From Nosema muscidifuracis (Eukaryota; Microsporidia; Nosematidae), in assembly GCA_028335825.1 (NCBI GenBank), contig JAIOKI010000013.1:248001-312000 (forward strand): DNA of 64,000 nt, read 5' to 3'. This document shows positions 18,767 through 27,398 of the stretch, one piece after another. Positions within the stretch are counted from its first letter, which is position 1; the number at the start of each line of letters is the position of its first letter. Made by a program: the position numbers and the translations under genes. The notes beneath the pieces were generated by a model. It was given only the letters and a program-made list of their open reading frames with translations. It was not told the DNA's origin and did not search any database.

Positions 18767-20317
18767 TTACTTTTTTTTCTCTTGCATACGTGCTCGTTTA
18801 TATTTAAATTTCTCTTTCTTTTCTATAACATAATCATCCTTCATAACTCCAAATGCACTACTGTGAATTTTACTATCTTTCCTACTGTAAGGTATATAAA
18901 ACTGATCTTTATATTTACTAACATCTTCAGTATCAGATTTTTTAATTATTTCTTCTTTTTTACTTTTATTAAAATGTTTTTGTAATTTCATGCATAACGA
19001 ATCTTTAACTTTAAAATTTGAATGTAACTCCATCTTATTAATTTTATCTTTGTATTCTTCTGGTACACTTACCTTACTCCTAAATTTTAAACATTTTTCA
19101 TATCCCTTCTCTGTCTTAGCTTTTAAATACAAATATTTGGATAAATCGTATTCATCTAAAATATTTGAAGGAACCAACCCAATTTCTACATTTTTTAAAT
19201 ATGTTTCTTGTATATTAAAAAAATGAAATATATCATTATAAGTAACAAATGAAAAACAAGATCCCATTCCTCTAATTCTTCCTACTCTATGTAAAAAAGT
19301 TCTCTCATCTGATAAATCATAATTAATAACTACATCTAATAATGGAATATCAAGACCTCTAGCTGCTACATCTGTAACAATTAATATATTAAAAAACCCA
19401 TTAATAAAATCTTTATAATTAACTAATCTTGCTTGATTATCCATACTACTATAAATACCTCTACATGAGTAATTATAAGCTGAAAGTATCTCTAATAAAT
19501 AATCAACTGTATATTTTGTACTAACAAAAATTATAATCTTATTTTTAAAAAGTGGAAGATCACTTTTATCTTTCGAATTTGATTTTCCATTTTTAGATTT
19601 TTTGTTTAATTTAAATTTACCAATTTTCTCTGTTTCTTTTTGTATTTCAACAAGTTTATTCTTTTTCATATTTTGTAACGTATTAAGTAATACACTTTCT
19701 TTAGATATACTTGGCATATAATAAAACGTATACTCAACATTTTCATTAATTTTAGCATCAACTTCTACAATTTTACAATCCACATGGATGTCAGGCTTAG
19801 TAGCACTAAAAAAAACTTTCTGACATTCTAGTTTATCATTTAAATAATCAAATTCTCTTTTCAAATCATTTTCTTCAATAATTCTATCAATCTCGTCTAC
19901 TACAAATAAATCAATTTTGAAATCTTTATTTTCGTTATTAAATCTACCAGGAGTATTAACTTCAATTTTTCCTACTAACTCAATATTCCTTGTAAGATAT
20001 TTAATATTCCTATTGACTTGATTAATAAGTTCTCTAGTTGGTACAAGAATAAGGACATTTTTATTAGATAAAGCTTTTTGTATAGCAGGTATAAGATAAC
20101 AATAAGTCTTTCCACTTCCTGTACGTCCTATTCCCATAACACTTTTTTGTTCAAGAATTAGTGGAATAATTTTACGTTGTATAGGTGTAGGATTAGTAAA
20201 TGGAATATTGTAAAGTAATTGTTTATGTAAATTAAGTGTTTTAAATGATCCTCCTTTGATTTTTTTATCATTATAAATTGTTGTATCTGTGTTGATTATT
20301 TCTTCTTCAGTTTTCAT
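18767..20317 (-). CDS. DBP10: DEAD-box RNA helicase, DBP10/DDX54-like
   Basis: A 516-residue superfamily 2 helicase. It has a Q-motif region (FTNPTPIQRKIIP), Walker A GRTGSGKT at 64-71, PTRELI at about 93, a Walker B variant DEID at 141-144 and SAT at about 171. The C-terminal half has TDVAARGLDIPLLD and HRVGRIRGMG. The tail contains DQFYIPYSRKDSKIH and then a basic end, which resembles the DBP10 C-terminal domain with its Y/F-rich KDS motif. Dbp10 acts on 60S precursors in the nucleolus. A Lys/Ser-rich insert (about 235-255) lies before the second RecA domain. gcaataCCCattATG marks the start. Another 60S helicase remains possible. Confidence 0.8.
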   Translation of the reverse strand: MKTEEEIINTDTTIYNDKKIKGGSFKTLNLHKQLLYNIPFTNPTPIQRKIIPLILEQKSVMGIGRTGSGKTYCYLIPAIQKALSNKNVLILVPTRELINQVNRNIKYLTRNIELVGKIEVNTPGRFNNENKDFKIDLFVVDEIDRIIEENDLKREFDYLNDKLECQKVFFSATKPDIHVDCKIVEVDAKINENVEYTFYYMPSISKESVLLNTLQNMKKNKLVEIQKETEKIGKFKLNKKSKNGKSNSKDKSDLPLFKNKIIIFVSTKYTVDYLLEILSAYNYSCRGIYSSMDNQARLVNYKDFINGFFNILIVTDVAARGLDIPLLDVVINYDLSDERTFLHRVGRIRGMGSCFSFVTYNDIFHFFNIQETYLKNVEIGLVPSNILDEYDLSKYLYLKAKTEKGYEKCLKFRSKVSVPEEYKDKINKMELHSNFKVKDSLCMKLQKHFNKSKKEEIIKKSDTEDVSKYKDQFYIPYSRKDSKIHSSAFGVMKDDYVIEKKEKFKYKRARMQEKKK

Positions 20318-20702
20318 AATGGGTATTGCAATAAAATAAAAAAATACGAAATTATTTTTTAAATAACGATATAAGAAATTACTTGTAAATAATAATTTAT
20401 ATAAGAAATTACTTGTAAATAATAATTTATATAAGAAATTGCTTGTAAATAATAATTTATATGAGAAGTTACTTTTAAATATACGTTATAAGAAATTACA
20501 GCTAATATTTTTTAAATAACGATATGAGAATTTATTATAAATATTTTAATCTACATTATAAAAAATTACTTTTAAATAATCATTTACAAAAGAAATTACT
20601 TGTAAATATACGTTATGAGAATTTACATAAGATAATATTTTTTATTTACTCACATAAGATAAGAACCAAACTCAATAAAATTATCATTGTCTTTTAAATA
20701 AT
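20318..20702. repeat. 30-bp tandem repeat and flanks
   Basis: Three exact-length 30-base units (from 20,371, 20,401 and 20,431) of ataagaaattacttgtaaat plus aataatttat, one with a single change. Decayed copies follow to about 20,640. No gene is seen. Confidence 0.85.
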
Positions 20703-22538
20703 TTATTCAATTTTTTTATATTTTTTATACTCATTAATTTCTTTAGCTCTTCTCTTTTTTTCATCCTTAATTCTTTTATTTTCTTCAACTTTATCTTTAT
20801 AAATTTTATTCAAATATTCACTATTAACTCTGTAAATCTCAGCTTCATCAAGTCGATTTGCTTCAATAAGTAATCTGAAAATAAACTCTTTTATCTCAAT
20901 TATTTCCAATTTCTCATATATTTTAATTAATAAATCAATATTTTGTATATTCTTATATACAAATTTGATAATTTTCTTAATATATTCATTATTTTTAAAT
21001 CGTGTATTATTTTTTGAACATTTTTTAGTATTAAAAGCTTTTAAATATTCTATAACTCCTTTTTCATATTCTTTATTTAATATATAAACATTACCAATAT
21101 TTATATATACATCATTATAATCTAATACAAGACTATAAAATATTTTAAGACTTTCTTTATATTTCTTACTCTTTGCTAAACATATTCCTATTCCATTAGC
21201 ACCATAAAAACTACTTAAACATTCTTTAAATGTTTTAAGTGAATTAGCTTTTATTAATTTATCATAAATATCACATTTCTCTATACTTCCATTCTTTATA
21301 TAATTATAAATAGATTTACTATATTTATTATTTGGATCATAATATTTTAATTCTCTAGTCAAATATAATAAATTATATTTAACATAATCACAAGAATTTT
21401 CTTCATAAATATTTTTAAGAATTTTAATATCTTCTTCATCTACTTCTAAATCTACATAACTAATATTTCTATATTTGTAATATATTAAATTATTATTAAT
21501 TATTTTCTTATCAACTAGTTCATTATTTAATAAAGTTTTATATTTTGTAATATATGACTCGAAATTATTCTTAATTCCTGAATTAATATTTATAAAATCT
21601 TTTATATCTTTGTTAATGTTTTCTATATCACATTTTATATCAGAATTTCTTGATTTTTTATATTTCATATAATATTTAAAATTATTGAATTCATAACTAT
21701 CATAATTTTCATCTATGCATTCATTCTGTAAAATTCTTAATAAATTATATTTTGCATAAACATTATATTTAAAAGCTAATGATTTTTTATAAAAATCTAC
21801 TGCTCCTTCATAATTTTTATTAATATGCTCTTTTTTACCTTTTAAATAATAAAAATATTCATTATCAAGATTATAATTATCTATCTTTGATAAATCGTCA
21901 CTAATAGTTTTAAGTTGAATATCAATATTGTTTTGAATATCAAAATCTTTTCTTAAATTATTATCTTCTGAAATTTTCTTATTATGGAATACTCCATTAT
22001 AAAATTCACTATTAACATTCCTTTTAAACATTTCTCTACCAATTTTATAATTACTCACTTCTTTATTATTAAAAATATTTAAAGCTCTAAGAACTTCATT
22101 AGTAAAATTTCCATTTTTCTTCATATAAAAATTACACAATTCAATTCCTAATTTATATTGTGCCTTATTAAAATAAACAAGAGCACGTGAATAATTTTTA
22201 GATTTAATATTATCATATCCAAGTAGAATATAATAAGAATTATAAGAAAATTCTGATGTTATAGTTAAAGGATAACCATGAATCATATCAAGACTCATTT
22301 GAAATATTTCTGCCTTTGATCTGATATCTCTAATATTTGTTGTTTTTATATGATCAAGAATATCTTTACAATATTTATATTCATTTTTATATGCATAAGC
22401 TATTTTAAACTGAGATGAAGATGGTAGACTATTTTCTTTTATAATATGTAGTAAAGAATCAAAATCACTTTCTTTTGGTAGATCATTAGTATCAAATGAT
22501 AAAGAAGAGTCTTCATCAATTTTAATTTTTATTATCAT
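20703..22538 (-). CDS. CTR9: CTR9-like TPR subunit of the Paf1 complex
   Basis: A 611-residue TPR protein. The opening resembles the Ctr9 start: an acidic strand, then LSFDTNDLP, a short helix and LPSSSQFKIAYAY (compare the Ctr9 pattern ID.DELP...L..E.APL..W...A..Y). It is followed by a loop with IRDIRSKAEIFQMSLDMIHG. TPR-type helix pairs recur (SYYILLGYDNIKSKNYSRALVYFNKA, KKSLAFKYNVYAKYNLLRIL, KYKESLKIFYSLVLDYNDVYINIGNVYILNKEYEKG). It ends in a Lys/Glu-rich tail, as Ctr9 does. Ctr9 scaffolds Paf1C on elongating RNA polymerase II. It is much shorter than yeast Ctr9. ataCCCtctttagATG gives the start. Confidence 0.72.
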   Translation of the reverse strand: MIIKIKIDEDSSLSFDTNDLPKESDFDSLLHIIKENSLPSSSQFKIAYAYKNEYKYCKDILDHIKTTNIRDIRSKAEIFQMSLDMIHGYPLTITSEFSYNSYYILLGYDNIKSKNYSRALVYFNKAQYKLGIELCNFYMKKNGNFTNEVLRALNIFNNKEVSNYKIGREMFKRNVNSEFYNGVFHNKKISEDNNLRKDFDIQNNIDIQLKTISDDLSKIDNYNLDNEYFYYLKGKKEHINKNYEGAVDFYKKSLAFKYNVYAKYNLLRILQNECIDENYDSYEFNNFKYYMKYKKSRNSDIKCDIENINKDIKDFININSGIKNNFESYITKYKTLLNNELVDKKIINNNLIYYKYRNISYVDLEVDEEDIKILKNIYEENSCDYVKYNLLYLTRELKYYDPNNKYSKSIYNYIKNGSIEKCDIYDKLIKANSLKTFKECLSSFYGANGIGICLAKSKKYKESLKIFYSLVLDYNDVYINIGNVYILNKEYEKGVIEYLKAFNTKKCSKNNTRFKNNEYIKKIIKFVYKNIQNIDLLIKIYEKLEIIEIKEFIFRLLIEANRLDEAEIYRVNSEYLNKIYKDKVEENKRIKDEKKRRAKEINEYKKYKKIE

Positions 22539-22916
22539 CTAAAGAGGGTATCAATTTTTTTGAAAATCAAAATAGCATAAATAAAGAAAAGAATTTCATT
22601 AATAAATGTTATTAATTATTTTTTGAAATATTAAAAGGAGAGTATAATATTAGGAAGGGAGTATTATGAAATATTATGAAGAGAGTATAATATAAGAAGG
22701 GTGATTATTCATTTTTAATATTTGGAAGAGAACATAATAAAATAATAGAAAGAATATATACATGATAGTAGAAAGAACATAATAAAATCATAGAAAGAAA
22801 ATATACATGATAGTAGAAAGAAATAAAATAATAATAGAATATATATAAAATAATAGAAAGAACATAATAAAATAATATATAAAATAATTGAATTTTTGAA
22901 TAAACTATACAGTAAT
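22539..22916. repeat. Spacer with degenerate repeats
   Basis: Repeats of agaaagaacataataaaata, atatacatgatagta and gagagtataatat are spread over 22,620-22,900. No gene or RNA is seen. Confidence 0.6.
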
Positions 22917-23201
22917 TTAATTATTTAAATCAATTATAGAATCAAGAAATGCATATCCTTCATTTAAATATTCCTTACTTTTTTTAATAATTTTTTCACT
23001 GTCTTTATTCAAGATTTCTTTTTCTTCTTTATCTTCTAAAATCTTAAAAATTCTTTTAAAACATTCCCTTAGTTCAACCTGTAAATCTTTAATATTTTTA
23101 GAAACTTCTTCATGTTTACTATCCCTCTGTAATACACCAATAGAAGTAAAATATAAAAAAACCAAATGGTTGATTTCGTTCTGTAATTCTGTGACTAACA
23201 T
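22917..23201 (-). CDS. MED21: Mediator subunit MED21 (Srb7)
   Basis: A 94-residue protein. TELQNEINHLVFLYFTSIGVLQ near the start is the MED21 hallmark (LQ..VN.L...F..SIGVLQ), followed by an all-helical coiled-coil region. MED21 pairs with MED7 in the middle module of Mediator, which bridges activators and RNA polymerase II. The true start is the ATG at 23201; the codon before it is TTG. aaaaCCCattgATG supports this. It is divergent from RPL14 with only 86 bases between start codons, so a shared promoter is likely. Confidence 0.85.
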   Translation of the reverse strand: MLVTELQNEINHLVFLYFTSIGVLQRDSKHEEVSKNIKDLQVELRECFKRIFKILEDKEEKEILNKDSEKIIKKSKEYLNEGYAFLDSIIDLNN

Positions 23202-23287
23202 CAATGGGTTTTGTTATATATTGAAAATATTTATTTTCTTATTTTTCTTTCTAAAAAATATTTTTTAAAAATTTCTTACCCCAGCAA

Positions 23288-23602
23288 ATGAAGTACATCG
23301 AACTTGGAAGATTAGTAGCACCAGTAATAAAGACAGACAGAACATTTAAAGCCATAATTATAGGAATTATTGACAGTACTTTCGTTGTATTGAAGAAACC
23401 AAACAACCAGAATGAGATAGCTCCTGTAAGTTCTTTTGTTCTTCTTGATGAAGTATATGATATTAAAGAAATGAGCAATGACAAGATTTTGGAATTATTA
23501 CAGAACAAAAATGAAAAGAAACCAACTAACGATTTTGAAAGATTCAAAAATTGTTTAAAGGAAGAAGTTAAAAAGAATATTTTGAAGGAAAAAGGTTTTT
23601 AA
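23288..23602 (+). CDS. RPL14: Ribosomal protein L14e
   Basis: A 104-residue protein. The N-terminal SH3-like/KOW part ([26 protein letters not shown]) matches eL14 (VEVGRV..., AVIVDIIDQNRALV). The helical C-terminal part is basic and short ([17 protein letters not shown]). It is a component of the large subunit. ttaCCCCagcaaATG lies at the start. The high-quality start motif and the divergent partner MED21 support a real gene. Confidence 0.78.
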   Translation: MKYIELGRLVAPVIKTDRTFKAIIIGIIDSTFVVLKKPNNQNEIAPVSSFVLLDEVYDIKEMSNDKILELLQNKNEKKPTNDFERFKNCLKEEVKKNILKEKGF

Positions 23603-23740
23603 TTAAAATAATTTATTTATGAGCTTCTTTCTAATTAAACTTAAATTAATTTTTTATCATAACTAGACTTGATTTTTAATTAATTTTCTAAATATACTTA
23701 TATTTATTTATGTATTAAAATGTGTATTTATATAAAAAAA

Positions 23741-24060
23741 TAAGACATATCAAACTTTTTTAGATCATTTATCTATTTAAAAATAAGACATATCAAACTT
23801 TTTTAGATCATTCATTTATTTAAAAATAAGACATATCAAACTTTTTTAGATCATTCATCTATTTAAAAATAAGACATATCAAACTTTTTTATCATTCATC
23901 TATTTAAAAATAAGACATATCAAACTTTTTTAGATCATTCATCTATTTAAAAATAAGACATATCAAACTTTTTTAGATCATTCATCTATTTAAAAATAAG
24001 ACATATGAAAGTTTTTTATCATTTATCTATTTAAAAATAAGACATATGAAAGTTTGAGAA
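23741..24060. repeat. 43-bp minisatellite, nine copies
   Basis: taagacatat recurs at 23741, 23784, 23827, 23870, 23911, 23954, 23997 and 24038, giving spacings of 43, 43, 43, 41, 43, 43 and 41 bases, with a last partial unit. The consensus is taagacatatcaaactttt, ttagatcattcatctattt and aaaaa. The two 41-base units share the same two-base loss (ttttttatc for ttttttagatc), which suggests variant units were copied. It lies just downstream of RPL14. Confidence 0.95.
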
Positions 24061-25098
24061 GTAAATGATTTTTTTGAATAATTTTATTTTTTAAGTTAGA
24101 AATTAAGTTTTTAATTTTTTTATTATTCATAATACATTTAAAAATATGTCATTAATTAAACAAAGAATATTTTATTTATAGTTAATAATCTTGTTACTTA
24201 TTTGATACTTAAATGAGTATTATAAATTTCTTAAAAAAATAGTAAAACTTCAAATAAAAAGTCTTTTTTTTGTTTCATAAATTTCTTTCTTAACAGATAA
24301 AGCTTATTTAAAAATAAAAATATTTCTAGTTAAAAATTTATACTGAACTTTTTATCCAATTAAATATTTTATTGGATAAAAAAATATTATTTATGCATTC
24401 ATATATGAGACCTTATTTGATTTTTTTTATTAAATATTTGATCTGATAAATTTATTTCAAATCTAAATTTAAATAATTTAAATAATATAAATATTAACTT
24501 ATAATTTTAATATTTCTAATTTGAAGTTTAATAAAACAAATAATGTTAGAGATCAAAATCCTGACTTGATGGATAAATAGGAAATAAAATATCAGCTTTC
24601 ATTTAAAACAAAATCTAATTGGAAATTCAAATAAATATAAAATTAGCATTATTGTAAAAGGATGAAGATTTAAATTATAAAGAATCAAGTAAGGAATTTA
24701 AGAAATCGAGCATTTATCATTAAGAAAAAATAATAAATTACTTGTAATAGATAAGTGTTTTTATATCAGTAGATAAATTCATTTTATAGTAAAGATGGGT
24801 GACTTTTATCAGTTGATGATTTTTTGTAATAGATAAGTGTGTTTATATCAGTAGATAATTTCACTTTATAGTAACAGATAATTTCACTTTATATCAAAAT
24901 ATAATTTCACTTTTATATCAGTATATAATTTCTTGTAATATTAATAGATAATTTCTTGTATTATAAATTGATAATTTCTTATAATATTATTAGATAATTA
25001 TTGAATATACCACTATAAAAGAATTTTAAGAATTTAAATTTTTAGTAATGGACTCTTAAAATTAGGCATAAAAATAAATATAAAACAACCCATAAATA
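24061..25098. other. Long spacer with simple repeats, no gene seen
   Basis: 24,061-24,740 is unique AT-rich sequence without an ORF. 24,745-25,000 repeats gataatttcactttatatca and gtaatagataagtgttttta about seven times. An aaccc motif sits immediately before the next ATG. Confidence 0.5.
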
Positions 25099-25593
25099 AT
25101 GAATGAAGAAATTAGACTTTACATGATTCTAGAATTAGAAAAAATTAGACAAAATCATATTGAAAATATATGGGTAAGACCATTTGGTAAACTTGTTTTT
25201 AAGGTTTTTTTAATAAGAAATCAAAATGTTTACATATTTTTTCTTAAAAAGAATTCTATTTCTGATAAATGGAATTGTAAAATAGAAAATGAATATTTAA
25301 AGGATAAAAATAATTCTTTGAATTTTTCATGTTATGAAGCATTAGATATGATTCGTAAAATAGATAAATTAGATTTAATAGAAAATAAAAAATACTGTAA
25401 AAAATATCAAGATGTTGATATTTTTGAAAAAATGAAAATGTTTCGACTTGATTCTGATACAAATAATTTTAAATTGTTTGAATTAGAAGAAAAATATCGA
25501 AAAAGTAGTGCACACCTATTAGAAAATATTTGTAATATGATTGATAAAGAAGAACTTGAAGATACAAATGAAAATGTCAAAAATCTCAACTGA
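25099..25593 (+). CDS. Small protein of unknown function
   Basis: A 164-residue product, not recognised. It is soluble and mostly helical, with a mixed strand-rich core (LVFKVFLIRNQNVYIFFLKKN) and a charged helical C-terminus ending in acidic residues. No signal peptide or membrane span is evident. acaaCCCataaataATG supports the start. A pair with the next gene (same strand, 109 bases apart) is possible. Confidence 0.6.
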   Translation: MNEEIRLYMILELEKIRQNHIENIWVRPFGKLVFKVFLIRNQNVYIFFLKKNSISDKWNCKIENEYLKDKNNSLNFSCYEALDMIRKIDKLDLIENKKYCKKYQDVDIFEKMKMFRLDSDTNNFKLFELEEKYRKSSAHLLENICNMIDKEELEDTNENVKNLN

Positions 25594-25702
25594 TTGATTT
25601 ATTTCTAAACATATTGATAATAATTGGTATAATGAAAAATATCCGAAACTTGTTTCATCAATATTTAAATAAGTTTATTATTGTTTGAGAAAAAAAGGAG
25701 TC

Positions 25703-27136
25703 ATGAACGATAAACAAAATGATAAACCTGTAGAAATGCCTGCAAGAGGAAGACCACGAAAGAAAGATCATAATGTAGAACAGGTGTTTAAAAATGATTT
25801 CATGCATAAAAATATGTACAATTCATCAATAGGATATGGAAGTAGAGAAAATTCACAAGAAGAAATGAATTTAGGTAGCATGTGTCCTTACAATGTAGAA
25901 GATGAAAGTATTTTATTGGAGCAATTTACAAAAATAGGAGATATGTTTAATAATTCAAATACGAATAATAAAGAAGAAGTTTCTCAAATTAGTCCAGAAG
26001 AAGTTCAAAATGGAACTCATAATTATTTTTACAATACATCATCATCAGCTATGAACAATAGAAGTCCTGATTTAATCTCCTTAAATTCAACAAATAGTAA
26101 TCAGAGAAATGAACCAATGAATAACAATAATTTATCTGGTATAGGAATGAATAATAATAATTTATCTGGTATAGGAATGAATAACAATAATTTATCTGGT
26201 ATAGGAATGAATGAATTAAATTATAATATACCACCTCATCAGGTAAATAATAATATGACTCAAAGTAGAACAAATTTATCATCTCCACGTCAGGAAAATT
26301 TATCCACAAATTATCAACATCAGCAAATTTATTCACCACACCAATTTATGCAACAACAATTCATACCACAACAAGGATATCCTAAACAACCTTATATTCC
26401 TCCTCATTATGAAGAGCAGCATCAACATCATTTTCAACAAAACTTCTTTAGTAAACATGATCAATCTGATCAAGGAGACAGAAGAACATCCTTATATTAC
26501 GATAATAACAAAGGAAATGCATTTTCCCCATATTATACTAATTCTAGACCAAATATACATTCAACAAATTATTACAAGCCTCCACAAAACCCTAATCTTT
26601 TTAGACAGTCACCAAATTTTTTTAGACAGCCTATCAATCAAAATATTGATATTGAAAATTCATGGACTTATAAAAAAAAAAGAAAAAACAATCCGATTAT
26701 GTGGAATTATGTGAAAAATAATGGAGAAGGATTTCAACCATTGATTCATCCAAGCAAATATTCAAGTTTAGATTATATACAAGGAAATGACGTGTTTAAT
26801 AGAAGAAGTACAGTAGAAAGAGATTACAATAATACCATTTTGCCTCTTTTTTTAAATTCAAATAAAGAGCTTAATGAAGAATACAGTCAAGTAATAAACA
26901 ATTTCAAAGGTAAGGTTTCAGAACTGGACTTTACGAATGTGACAGTTCACCAATTAAAACTTTTAATGAGGGAATTTGGATTAAATCATACAGGAAAGAA
27001 GAATGAGTTAATTGACAGAGCAAAGAATACCCTAAAAAAAATAGATATATCAGTTACTAATGCTAAAAGAAAGGCAGAAGAGGAAGCTAAAGAAGAAAAT
27101 AAAGAAGACGAAGATTATGAAAATGTTTTCTTTTAA
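25703..27136 (+). CDS. AT-hook and SAP-domain protein with Asn/Gln-rich middle
   Basis: 477 residues from the first ATG (the reading frame opens 18 bases earlier but with TTG). Residues about 14-21 form an AT-hook (ARGRPRKK). The middle (about 100-330) is Asn/Gln/His/Pro-rich and disordered. It includes three perfect 11-codon repeats NNNNLSGIGMN near 140-172 and a QQQF.PQQ..P tract, a prion-like composition. The C-terminus (about 415-450) has a SAP motif (VTVHQLKLLMREFGL, then GKKNELIDRAK) and an acidic tail. AT-hook plus SAP implies binding to AT-rich DNA or scaffold regions in the nucleus. The family member cannot be named. ggagtcATG precedes the start. Confidence 0.8.
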   Translation: MNDKQNDKPVEMPARGRPRKKDHNVEQVFKNDFMHKNMYNSSIGYGSRENSQEEMNLGSMCPYNVEDESILLEQFTKIGDMFNNSNTNNKEEVSQISPEEVQNGTHNYFYNTSSSAMNNRSPDLISLNSTNSNQRNEPMNNNNLSGIGMNNNNLSGIGMNNNNLSGIGMNELNYNIPPHQVNNNMTQSRTNLSSPRQENLSTNYQHQQIYSPHQFMQQQFIPQQGYPKQPYIPPHYEEQHQHHFQQNFFSKHDQSDQGDRRTSLYYDNNKGNAFSPYYTNSRPNIHSTNYYKPPQNPNLFRQSPNFFRQPINQNIDIENSWTYKKKRKNNPIMWNYVKNNGEGFQPLIHPSKYSSLDYIQGNDVFNRRSTVERDYNNTILPLFLNSNKELNEEYSQVINNFKGKVSELDFTNVTVHQLKLLMREFGLNHTGKKNELIDRAKNTLKKIDISVTNAKRKAEEEAKEENKEDEDYENVFF

Positions 27137-27182
27137 AAAAATAAATTAAATGTCAATATAAAAACATTTTTTATTAAAAATA

Positions 27183-27254
27183 TGCCTCCACCGAGGATCG
27201 AACTCGAGACCTCTAGTTTACTAAACTAGCGCTCTACCACTGAGCTATAGAGGC
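27183..27254 (-). tRNA. tRNA-Thr(AGT)
   Basis: A 72-base cloverleaf on the minus strand. The acceptor stem GCCTCTA/TGGAGGC has discriminator A, and the D arm is GCTC-AGTGGTA-GAGC. The anticodon stem-loop CTAGT-TTAGTAA-ACTAG has anticodon AGT, and the T arm is TCGAG-TTCGATC-CTCGG. A and B box sequences are normal and there is no intron. Wobble A34 would be read as inosine. CCA is not encoded. Confidence 0.97.
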
Positions 27255-27398
27255 TTGAAATGACGAGAAACATTTAAAAAGTTATTAAACAACAGTTATT
27301 TTATATTTTAACAAAAATTATTCTGCTAAATTTCTATTAGATAATTTTAATTTATAAAAATATTCGTTTTTAATAACACAAAATAATTTAATTAAATT

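Noticed and set aside
11335-20317. Microsporidian sex-related locus (transporter, HMG protein, RNA helicase)
   Set aside because: A transporter and a DEAD-box helicase are present, but the transporter is SulP, no HMG box lies between them, and the genes are not adjacent.
23741-24060. CRISPR-like array
   Set aside because: The units are contiguous tandem repeats without unique spacers, in a eukaryotic genome.
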